Source: Mycoplasmatota bacterium (lineage in GTDB: Bacteria; Bacillota_I; Bacilli_A; Izemoplasmatales; Hujiaoplasmataceae). Taken from it: a stretch of 64,000 nt of DNA. This document shows, in pieces, positions 45,679 to 53,182 of this stretch. Every line of letters starts with the position of its first letter. Within the stretch, counting starts at the first letter, position 1. The stretch lies in NCBI GenBank assembly GCA_016342455.1, contig JAEIOE010000002.1, positions 33,239 through 97,238 on the forward strand, written 5' to 3'. Position numbers and translations under genes: made by a program. The notes beneath the pieces were generated by a model that saw only the letters and a program-made list of their open reading frames with translations, ran no database searches and was not told the origin of the DNA.

Positions 45679-47523
45679 ATGCAATATAATGACATTAAAT
45701 CAAAACTAATTAAATCAGCTAGCAAACAAAGCATCCCAGTTTTATGTGAGTTCGAACTCACATCTAATTGTAATTTTAGTTGTCCTATGTGTTATGTATG
45801 TAATGAAGACAATTCATTATCTACAAAGCAATGGATTTCAATATTTGATGAAGCAATTAAAAATGGAATGTTATTTGCCAATATGACTGGCGGAGAAATA
45901 TTTGTAAGAAAAGACTTTAATGTGTTATACGAATACCTTTTTGATAAAGGTATTAAAATAACACTTTTTTCTAATGGCAGTATTATTCCAAAGGAGACAC
46001 TAGAATTATTATCAAAGAAGAAGCCACATTACATAGCTATTACTCTATATGGATATGACTCTCAATCATATGAATCTTTCACTAAATCTAAGAACTCATA
46101 TGAGAATGTTATTAGTAATATACAACAACTAAAAGAAAGTAATATAAATACACTTATCAGAACAATACCTATCAAGAATATCTATGATAATCTTGATAAG
46201 ATGATTCACTTAGCTAAATCATTAGATATGAATTTATATTACTTATCATATGTAACTAAAACTAATCTGAAAAACTTGCGAAACGAGAGATTAAATGCTA
46301 AAGAATTAATTGATTTTGAAAAGAAAATTAATCAAGCATTTAATTATAAAGATAAAACAAATGACTTTGAAGATGACTATAAAAGCTGCTCCGCTTTAAG
46401 AGCAACTTGTTTTATTAATCATAAAGGTTATATGCAACCATGTGCACTTGGATATAACTTATCCAAAAGCATCATCGAAAATGACTTCTTAGAGACTTTC
46501 AAAAAATTAGGTATAAGATTTCGTGAACTAGAAGAAACACACCCTTGTAGAGGCTGTGAGTTCTTAAATAACTGTTCTACCTGTGTTGCTAGAAGATTAA
46601 ACGAAGAAGGAAATGCTAAGTGTTCTAAATACTTAAAAGAAGTATCTATAACAAGGTCTAACCTTAAATACTTAAATATTGCTGGTATAATCATTGGATT
46701 AGACTATCAATACAATGAATACTTCGAAAATAACATTGAGAAGTATTTAATAGATGATTTGCCTGAAACTTCATATAACATAAGGACTCATTTAGTAGAT
46801 ACTATTGAATTACCAAAAGAAGAACCAGATTCTACTTACAGTACAAGGCTTATCTATGGTAATGGAACAAAAACATCTATCTATGCATTAGATGAAGAAG
46901 ATAATGTCATGCAACTATATAAGCGAAGTGTTGATTTAAAAAGAACTGATATCTATTTAAATAAAAATCTAGAACAAAACTTCGCTGAAAAAGAATATGT
47001 CTTCTCAGGTATTGCTTTTCTAGATATAGCAGCCTTTAATGGAATGGTTCCACTACATGGTGCTGGTATTATCTGCAACAATGAAGCTATTATCTTTTCA
47101 GCTCCATCTAAAGTAGGTAAAACCACACACACGAAATACTGGTTAGAAGCATTCCAAGATATTCAAGTATATAATGAAGATAAGCCTGTTTTATATAAAA
47201 AAGATAATGTACTAGTAACATCAGGTACACCTTGGTCTGGAAAATCTACACTAAATATGAATATAACCATTCCTCTTCATTCTATCGTTTTCCTTGAACA
47301 AGGAAAAACGAATGAATTAAGAGCTTTATCTAAAAAAGAAAAAATGACCTATTTAATGAGAAATATTCTAAGACCAAGAGAAGAAGAACTATGGCAAAGA
47401 ATGTTTCCAACAATAGATACTTTGTTAAAAGATACACCAATGTATCTAGCATCAGTGACTAATGATTTAAATTCTGCTAAAATAATAAGAGATAAACTAT
47501 TAGGAGGAAATCATGAAAATTAA
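45679..47523 (+). CDS. Fusion of radical SAM/SPASM peptide maturase and HprK-like kinase
   Basis: 614 residues from ATG 45679, just after GGGTGGAATT. Residues 20-325 are a radical SAM protein with Cys31-x3-Cys35-x2-Cys38 (NCNFSCPMC), GGEIF, and a SPASM region (PCRGCEFLNNCSTC, KCSKYL). Residues 345-610 resemble HPr kinase-related proteins: VPLHGAGII, the P-loop SAPSKVGKTTHTK near 473 and SGTPWSGKST near 515. The homologous pair at 50698 and 51657 is unfused. It overlaps the PqqD-like gene. A peptide-modifying (RiPP) role is the best reading; the kinase part may phosphorylate the peptide. Confidence 0.85.
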   Translation: MQYNDIKSKLIKSASKQSIPVLCEFELTSNCNFSCPMCYVCNEDNSLSTKQWISIFDEAIKNGMLFANMTGGEIFVRKDFNVLYEYLFDKGIKITLFSNGSIIPKETLELLSKKKPHYIAITLYGYDSQSYESFTKSKNSYENVISNIQQLKESNINTLIRTIPIKNIYDNLDKMIHLAKSLDMNLYYLSYVTKTNLKNLRNERLNAKELIDFEKKINQAFNYKDKTNDFEDDYKSCSALRATCFINHKGYMQPCALGYNLSKSIIENDFLETFKKLGIRFRELEETHPCRGCEFLNNCSTCVARRLNEEGNAKCSKYLKEVSITRSNLKYLNIAGIIIGLDYQYNEYFENNIEKYLIDDLPETSYNIRTHLVDTIELPKEEPDSTYSTRLIYGNGTKTSIYALDEEDNVMQLYKRSVDLKRTDIYLNKNLEQNFAEKEYVFSGIAFLDIAAFNGMVPLHGAGIICNNEAIIFSAPSKVGKTTHTKYWLEAFQDIQVYNEDKPVLYKKDNVLVTSGTPWSGKSTLNMNITIPLHSIVFLEQGKTNELRALSKKEKMTYLMRNILRPREEELWQRMFPTIDTLLKDTPMYLASVTNDLNSAKIIRDKLLGGNHEN

Positions 47524-47776
47524 ATCAAACTATGTATTAAGAGAAATAGGAGACCAATTTGTAGTAGTTCCTATTGGAGAAGAAGCAATTAAGTTTAATG
47601 GAATTATTACACTTAATAATTCCGGTAAGTTTTTATTTAAACAACTTCAAGAAGACAAACAAATTACTGATTTAGTTGAAGCTATTTTAGATAAGTATGA
47701 AGTTTCTGAAGCAAAGGCTTCAAAAGACGTTCAAAACTTCATAAACATCTTAAAGGAGAATGATTTACTTGAATAG
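47513..47776 (+). CDS. PqqD-family peptide chaperone (RiPP recognition element)
   Basis: 87 residues with the PqqD winged-helix pattern: YVLREIGDQFVVVPIGEEA, IITLNNSGKFLFKQL and VQNFINILKENDLLE. PqqD domains bind the leader of a precursor peptide and present it to a radical SAM enzyme. It overlaps the fusion protein gene by 11 bases and the peptidase gene by up to 17. It is about half identical by eye to the PqqD-like protein at 52507. Confidence 0.85.
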   Translation: MKIKSNYVLREIGDQFVVVPIGEEAIKFNGIITLNNSGKFLFKQLQEDKQITDLVEAILDKYEVSEAKASKDVQNFINILKENDLLE

Positions 47777-48203
47777 GTCAATAAAGGTTTCTATTCAAGA
47801 TTTACTACCAACTATTAATAATGGTTTAAACAATAATCAATTAGTTGAATTAAAAGTATTTGGCACTAGTATGAAACCATTTCTTAAGGACCAGGAATCA
47901 ACAGTTATTTTAAAAAAGTACAGTGGTACTCTTAAAAAGTATCATATATATTTTTATCACATAGGTGATAAATATATATTGCATAGATTTTTAAAAACAA
48001 AGAATAATAAGAACTATTTTAGAGGAGATGCTCTTAATGGTTATGAATTAGTTAGAAACGAAGATGTTTTAGCTGAAGTAGTTGCATATAAAGAGGTTTC
48101 GAATAACAAAAATCTATATAGTTTTATTAATATGTTTACATTGAGATGTTATTTAATGTACAAAGGAATGAAAAATTTAGTGAAAAGAATTATAAGGGGA
48201 TAA
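47760..48203 (+). CDS. S24/S26-family signal-peptidase-like protein
   Basis: 147 residues. VFGTSMKPFLKDQE carries the catalytic Ser-Met pair of S24/S26 peptidases, and KYILHRFLKTKNNKNYFRGDAL contains the region of the general base and the conserved H-R/G-D motif. A weakly hydrophobic C-terminus (SFINMFTLRCYLMYKG) may touch the membrane. The ATG at 47760 is very close to its AAAGGAG site, so TTG 47769 is a fair alternative. Between a PqqD-like and a nucleotidyltransferase-like gene, it may remove the leader of the modified peptide (inference). Confidence 0.75.
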   Translation: MIYLNRSIKVSIQDLLPTINNGLNNNQLVELKVFGTSMKPFLKDQESTVILKKYSGTLKKYHIYFYHIGDKYILHRFLKTKNNKNYFRGDALNGYELVRNEDVLAEVVAYKEVSNNKNLYSFINMFTLRCYLMYKGMKNLVKRIIRG

Positions 48204-48204
48204 T

Positions 48205-49380
48205 ATGGATAAAACTATTCAACAATTATTAGATATACTTAAAAATACATATTTCTTTAAAGAAATAAAATTTTCTGTATCTAATCCTGAAAAACTATAT
48301 CTAATGGCTAAAGAGAATGGTATATCTGGTACGATTTATCAAACGATTAAAGATAAAATTAAGAATGAAGAAATACTTGCTAAGTTTAAAAAGGACTACT
48401 ATTTCTATATAGCTGATGATACTAAAAAGACAGAACTTGCTAAGAAGATAACTGATGAATTTAATCGCTTAGAGATTAATCATATCTATTTAAAGGGTAT
48501 GAGTATAAAACATCTTTATAATCATAGCTATATGCGTTCTAAGGGAGATATAGATGTTTTAGTAAAAGAATCAGATTTTGAAAAGGCAAGTATGGCATTT
48601 AAAAACTTAGCTATGCAATTAGAAGGTTTTGGTCCTGTTCACGATGCATATCATTATGGTGATATGGAAATAGAATTACATAGAAGAGTAAGAGAAGAAG
48701 ATAAATTTCTAGAATTCGATTTATTAGACGATATGTTTCAATATGAGTATATGGTTGATGGACATATCATATACGTCGATCCAGAGATAGAGCTTATCTA
48801 TTTGCTTTATCATATAAAGAAGCATTTCTATTCTACTGGAGTAGGACTAAGATCGATTATAGATATACCAATTTATCTTTATCAATTAAATATGGAGATT
48901 AATAAAACAAGATTAAAAGAGTTATTAATTCAAACTGGCATTTTAGATTTCTTTGAAAACTTAGTTCTTATCTGTGATAAATGTTTTAATCTGGATTTGT
49001 CTGAAAAGTTCAATATAACAAAAGAACTTGATGAAGATTTATATAATGTTTTTCTAGAATACGTTATAAGATCTGGTGTTCACGGATTAGGTATTGATTT
49101 TAATGCTTTCACAAATAGATTTGCTAGTCTTAAAAAGAAGAATACAACTAGATTTAAGTCACTGTTTAGAATGGTGTTTCCTAAATATATTACCATTAAG
49201 TATAAGTACCCTAAATTATTAAAGTATAAGGTGTTTTTACCAATTGGGTGGTTATTTAGAGGGTTTAGTGTCTTGTTTAAACAACCAAAAAGGATTAAAG
49301 CTTATTTTAAACAAATAAAAACTGTGGACAAAGAAGAAGTTCTTAAAGTATCTGATTTATTTAACAAAATGGGATTATAA
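48205..49380 (+). CDS. Nucleotidyltransferase-family protein (NTP_transf_5-like)
   Basis: 391 residues. HIYLKGMSIKHLY and MRSKGDIDVLVKESDFEKA form a minimal nucleotidyltransferase core with the D-I-D pair; the rest is helical with DPEIELIYLLYHIKKHFY and a basic C-terminus. Proteins of this class often accompany HprK-like and PqqD-like genes in lasso-peptide and related clusters (family knowledge), with no clear role. It starts 1 base after the peptidase stop and is the last gene before a terminator. Confidence 0.7.
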   Translation: MDKTIQQLLDILKNTYFFKEIKFSVSNPEKLYLMAKENGISGTIYQTIKDKIKNEEILAKFKKDYYFYIADDTKKTELAKKITDEFNRLEINHIYLKGMSIKHLYNHSYMRSKGDIDVLVKESDFEKASMAFKNLAMQLEGFGPVHDAYHYGDMEIELHRRVREEDKFLEFDLLDDMFQYEYMVDGHIIYVDPEIELIYLLYHIKKHFYSTGVGLRSIIDIPIYLYQLNMEINKTRLKELLIQTGILDFFENLVLICDKCFNLDLSEKFNITKELDEDLYNVFLEYVIRSGVHGLGIDFNAFTNRFASLKKKNTTRFKSLFRMVFPKYITIKYKYPKLLKYKVFLPIGWLFRGFSVLFKQPKRIKAYFKQIKTVDKEEVLKVSDLFNKMGL

Positions 49381-49385
49381 AAAGA

Positions 49386-49410
49386 TGGCTAGTTCAAATT
49401 GAACTAGCCA
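49386..49410. terminator. Hairpin terminator between convergent genes
   Basis: A 10-bp stem TGGCTAGTTC / GAACTAGCCA with loop AAATT. The T-run lies on the minus-strand side (TCTTTTTATA), so it mainly serves the lipoprotein gene, but it also ends the first peptide module. Confidence 0.7.
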
Positions 49411-49431
49411 TTAGTTATTGTATTGAATTAT

Positions 49432-50532
49432 CTATTCTTTATAGAAGAACATATAACCTATTACTGATGTATCGTCTTTCTTAATAACAAAGCTTAATAC
49501 AAAAAAATCTTCTGTAATAAACTTATCAGCGATAAACTCTGATTCAATCGTTAATATGTATCCATTCATTTCATAGAGTACTGTATCTTCCGCTGCACCA
49601 TTTACTGAATATAGTGAACCCCCAAACAATTCTAATTGGAAGTAAATATCTTCTGTTCCATCCGTATGAATTCCAGTGCTTGATATGATGTAAGGATTTG
49701 TCTTATCGGTTACAGTAATGATAACTTCTGTCTTATTTGGACCTATTATAACGAATAAACTGTTTTCTCCTAATTCAAGTGTTGTAATGTAATCTGAATT
49801 TAGAGTTAAATATTGGTCACTATTGATTAAAATATCATTTAAATCAATTACTTCACTATCACTATTAAGAATAATAGTATTTGAAGTAAGATTAAGTGTA
49901 CATAGGATAATATCTTGTACAGAGTTAATAGAATATTGTACATTAACAGGATCTGTATCTTTTAGATTACTCTCATAATATACAGGTTCTGAGAAATCAG
50001 AAGAGCCTATTGGAAATACTGCCTGTACTTTAACAGATAGATATCCAGTTCCATAACCACCTACATTATGTGATGTACCATCAACTGCTGTGCCGTAACC
50101 ATTTACAACAACATAATATGATTCAGCTCCATCGATTGCATCCCAAGTGAGGATATTGTCAGTTAATGTTAAATTGAATTCTACATTATGATCAAAACTT
50201 AGGGTAAATGATAACATTTCAGAAGAAACTGAATTAAAATAATTATCCGCTATAGCAACCACAGTAACTTCAAATGTACCTTCTGAAGTTAAGGTATATT
50301 CAGTATTGCTTGTTGTAAAGACATTACCATTAATATGTATGTCGTATTCAGTAGCATTTTCTACTGAATCCCAACTAATAATGTTATTGTTATGAATTAA
50401 GTTACTAGGGGCTTCTAAAGTAGCCATAGTAGTAGTAACTGTTGTGATTACTTCAGTTGTATTAGTTGTACAACTAACAAGCATAGAACTAGTTAAACAT
50501 ATCATTAATATGTATTTTATTATTTTTGTCAT
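49432..50532 (-). CDS. Lipoprotein with fibronectin-like and X2-like domains
   Basis: About 366 residues from the ATG whose complement starts at 50532, preceded by TTTGGTGACGTTA. A lipobox SMLVSC, a Thr-rich linker, then FN3-like strands (ISWDSVENATEYDIHING and a second copy LTWDAIDGAESYYVVVNG), and two X2-like modules ending in SVNGAAEDTVLYEMN...IGYMFF. It is clearly paralogous to the lipoprotein at 57198 and shares its C-terminal module with the one at 58333. Surface-exposed ligand binding is likely. It lies on the opposite strand between the two peptide-modification modules. Confidence 0.75.
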   Translation of the reverse strand: MTKIIKYILMICLTSSMLVSCTTNTTEVITTVTTTMATLEAPSNLIHNNNIISWDSVENATEYDIHINGNVFTTSNTEYTLTSEGTFEVTVVAIADNYFNSVSSEMLSFTLSFDHNVEFNLTLTDNILTWDAIDGAESYYVVVNGYGTAVDGTSHNVGGYGTGYLSVKVQAVFPIGSSDFSEPVYYESNLKDTDPVNVQYSINSVQDIILCTLNLTSNTIILNSDSEVIDLNDILINSDQYLTLNSDYITTLELGENSLFVIIGPNKTEVIITVTDKTNPYIISSTGIHTDGTEDIYFQLELFGGSLYSVNGAAEDTVLYEMNGYILTIESEFIADKFITEDFFVLSFVIKKDDTSVIGYMFFYKE

Positions 50533-50697
50533 TAACGTCACCAAACTTTCATTACTATTTTAACATAACAGAAACCAAAAAGAATAACTTATTCATCATA
50601 TTTGCTTGAATTATCGTATTGAATATGAGTAAATAGAAGTGTTGATATTATATTGATGTAACAATTAACTAATAGATTAAAGTATGATGGGGGTTTC

Positions 50698-51660
50698 ATG
50701 GCGAATTATTCAATAATTAAAGATCGTTTACTAAAAAGTGCATATAAAAGTAAAACACCTATTGTAGGTGAATTTGAACTTACCAGTCATTGTAATTTTG
50801 ACTGTGCTATGTGTTATGCAAAGTCAAATGATGAATACTTAAGTAAAAGCCAATGGATTAATATATTTGATCAAGCATACGCAAATGGTATGTTATTTGC
50901 TTTATTAACAGGGGGTGAGATTTTCACACGCCCTGATTTTATTGAATTATATGAGTATTTATATGACTTAGGTGTAAAAATCACCTTATATACTAATGGG
51001 TCAATATTACCAACAGCTATACTTAATACCTTAGTTAAAAGACCTCCAGAGTTAATTGCTATTACGTTATATGGTTTTGATTCAGCGTCATATAAATCAT
51101 TCACTAAAAATGATGCTTTTTCTAATGTCTCAAAAAATATTGATTCATATAAAAAGAATAATCTAAATCTAATATTAAGGACAATACCGCTTCCTGATAT
51201 TTATATAAATTTAGAAAAGATAATTAATTTTGCTAAAGATAAGAAAGTATTTTTAAGCTATTTCCTTTATGTTAGTAAATCAAGTGAAGATATGAAAAGG
51301 TTAAATACAACTGAATTAATAGATTTTAAACAAAGAATAGACAAGGCATTTCCTCTTAAAGAAAATGAATCAACTAGTCAACATTGTGGAGCTTTTAGAA
51401 ATGCATTCTTTATTAATCATAAAGGATATATGCAAGGATGTGCAATGATGCCTATACCAACTGAAAAAGTAGAAGACAACTTCATTGAGGTATTTAATAT
51501 CTTAGGTGCTGAATGGAGAAAGCATCTAAAAAAATCACCTTGTAAAGATTGCTCAATAAATAAAAGTTGTTTTACGTGTTTAGCAAGAAGATATTTAGAA
51601 GGTGATATGTATGGGTGTTCAGAATACTTAAAAGAATTTGCAAGGAGTGTATCTAAATGA
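50698..51660 (+). CDS. Radical SAM/SPASM peptide maturase
   Basis: 320 residues, homologous to the first half of the fusion at 45679: LLKSAYKSKTPIVGEFELT, Cys32-x3-Cys36-x2-Cys39 (HCNFDCAMC), LTGGEIFTRPDF, ITLYGFDSASYKSFT, and the SPASM segment SPCKDCSINKSCFTCLARR. It should install a radical-based crosslink or epimerisation in a small peptide (family knowledge). It ends exactly where the homologue is fused to the kinase domain, and its stop overlaps the next ATG (ATGA). The ribosome site is TGGGGGTTTC. Confidence 0.88.
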   Translation: MANYSIIKDRLLKSAYKSKTPIVGEFELTSHCNFDCAMCYAKSNDEYLSKSQWINIFDQAYANGMLFALLTGGEIFTRPDFIELYEYLYDLGVKITLYTNGSILPTAILNTLVKRPPELIAITLYGFDSASYKSFTKNDAFSNVSKNIDSYKKNNLNLILRTIPLPDIYINLEKIINFAKDKKVFLSYFLYVSKSSEDMKRLNTTELIDFKQRIDKAFPLKENESTSQHCGAFRNAFFINHKGYMQGCAMMPIPTEKVEDNFIEVFNILGAEWRKHLKKSPCKDCSINKSCFTCLARRYLEGDMYGCSEYLKEFARSVSK

Positions 51661-52523
51661 TAGTACCTCTAAGGATTGGCAATATTGATGTATTGTTTAC
51701 ACATCAATATATCGATTATTTTAAGAATGAATTAGAAAAATATAGAATAGATCAATTAAATAGTAATTACCATGAAATCAAGGTAGAAGTGAAATCAAAC
51801 ATAGAAGATGTTTATAGTGTTGATAGCTTTGATTATAAAAACAAGAAAAGAATTATTTTAGAAGATAAAACATATATTGTTACTTATTATCCAGACAAAA
51901 CAATCAAGCATAGGATTTCTTATTCTAAAGCATATAAAGAAATAGTTATTACTTTAAATAATAACCTTGCTAATAGATTGCCAGAGTACGAATATGTATT
52001 AACCGGAATGATGTTCTTTGAGGTAGCTCTTCATAATGGTTATTTACCAATTCATGCTTCTGCTTTAGCAATAAATAATAAGTCGATACTTTTATCAGGC
52101 CCATCTGGTTCAGGTAAATCTACTCAAACCAAATATTTTATAGATACTTATATAAATAGTGTTATTATAAACGAAGACAAACCTTTAATCTTCGAAGAAA
52201 ACAATGAGTTATTTGTTTGTGGTACACCTTGGTCAGGAAAGAATGTTCAGAATAACAATATAAAAGTGAAGTTAGGGACAATTCTATTCCTAGAAAAGTC
52301 AAATGTATTTAAGTTAGAGAACCTGAATTATAAAGAAAAGTTGAAAGAAGTAATGAGAAATATCCATAGACCAGGAGATGAATATAATATCAATCAAATG
52401 GTATCTTTGGTAGAAAAGATAATAAGTAAAGCAACTATATATAAATATGCTTGTACTAACAATAAAACTTCTAGTTTATCACTAGGAGATATTTTGGAGG
52501 AATTAAATGAAAATCAAGAATGA
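51657..52523 (+). CDS. HprK-related kinase
   Basis: 288 residues, collinear with the C-terminal half of the fusion at 45679. It has LPIHASALAI, the P-loop LLSGPSGSGKSTQTKYF, INEDKPLIFEE, CGTPWSGKNVQN and the terminal VMRNIHRPGDEYN. HprK-related kinases accompany PqqD proteins in several peptide systems, and one in a lasso-peptide cluster phosphorylates the peptide (family knowledge). In the second loop Lys-Ser of GTPWSGKS is replaced by Lys-Asn. Overlaps both neighbours. Confidence 0.8.
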   Translation: MIVPLRIGNIDVLFTHQYIDYFKNELEKYRIDQLNSNYHEIKVEVKSNIEDVYSVDSFDYKNKKRIILEDKTYIVTYYPDKTIKHRISYSKAYKEIVITLNNNLANRLPEYEYVLTGMMFFEVALHNGYLPIHASALAINNKSILLSGPSGSGKSTQTKYFIDTYINSVIINEDKPLIFEENNELFVCGTPWSGKNVQNNNIKVKLGTILFLEKSNVFKLENLNYKEKLKEVMRNIHRPGDEYNINQMVSLVEKIISKATIYKYACTNNKTSSLSLGDILEELNENQE

Positions 52524-52776
52524 ATATGTAATAAAAACTATTGGAGATGAGATAATAGTTGTGCCTATTAAAGATGAAGCTGTAAAGTTCAATGGTATTA
52601 TCTCTCTAAATAAGACTGGTGCATATATATTTGAATTATTACAAAAAGAGAACCTAACTAAAAAGGAACTTTTTTCCAAAATGTTGAAAAAGTTCGATAT
52701 CGATGAGAAGACTTTAGAGATAGATGTTGCCAAATTTATAGAAAAAATTAATAAGCATGACTTATTGCAGGATTAG
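52507..52776 (+). CDS. PqqD-family peptide chaperone (second copy)
   Basis: 89 residues: YVIKTIGDEIIVVPIKDEAVKF, IISLNKTGAYIFELLQKEN and IEKINKHDLLQD, the PqqD pattern. The start follows TTGGAGGAATTAA and overlaps the kinase end. In contrast to the first module, no peptidase or nucleotidyltransferase follows. The next 280 bases are AT-rich without a clear hairpin and lead to the precursor-like peptide. Confidence 0.85.
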   Translation: MKIKNEYVIKTIGDEIIVVPIKDEAVKFNGIISLNKTGAYIFELLQKENLTKKELFSKMLKKFDIDEKTLEIDVAKFIEKINKHDLLQD

Positions 52777-53057
52777 ACATTGACTTTATAAGTGATTATT
52801 GATGTATAATATTTTGCTAATAACACCTAAAAATGCTCTAAATAACATTTTTTTTTATTAAACATACATATTTTTATCTAAGCCATTGAGCGAGATAATA
52901 AAATATGATAAAATTTTTAAGAATGATGTACTTTATTATCGTCATATATTGTTGTTTTTGTGAATCAAGAATTATAATTCTTTTCAAGTTTTTGTTATAG
53001 TGTTTAAAATTTGAGAATAATTTAGTTTATACAAAATAAAAATACATAGGAGGATTT

Positions 53058-53180
53058 ATGGAACAAAGAGAGAAGTATGAAGCTCCAGAAATTGAATTTG
53101 TTGAATTTGAGTTAGAAGACTCAATCGCAGCAAGTGGGGATTTTGGATCTGACACCATGTGTGGTGGGGAGATGTGGTAA
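53058..53180 (+). CDS. Candidate RiPP precursor peptide
   Basis: 40 residues with an excellent ribosome site (ATAGGAGGATTT). The N-terminal part YEAPEIEFVEFELEDS is acidic with regular hydrophobics, like the Y-E-x-P-x-x-E-x-x-x-F-E-x-E-D leaders of many short Firmicute peptides; a small-residue S-I-A-A-S cleavage-like point follows, then a Gly/Asp/Cys core GDFGSDTMCGGEMW. It lies 281 bases after the PqqD-like gene. The secreted-protein gene begins 2 bases after its stop, so the two appear coupled. No modification can be proved from sequence. Confidence 0.65.
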   Translation: MEQREKYEAPEIEFVEFELEDSIAASGDFGSDTMCGGEMW

Positions 53181-53182
53181 TT

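Noticed and set aside
52909-53010. Small hydrophobic ORF (about 31 codons) between the PqqD-like gene and the precursor-like peptide
   Set aside because: Weak ribosome site and AT-driven composition; no feature beyond a run of hydrophobic residues.
53159-53182. Secreted protein starting at ATG 53159
   Set aside because: This ATG lies inside the precursor-like peptide gene, has no proper ribosome spacing and would bury the signal peptide behind eight extra residues.
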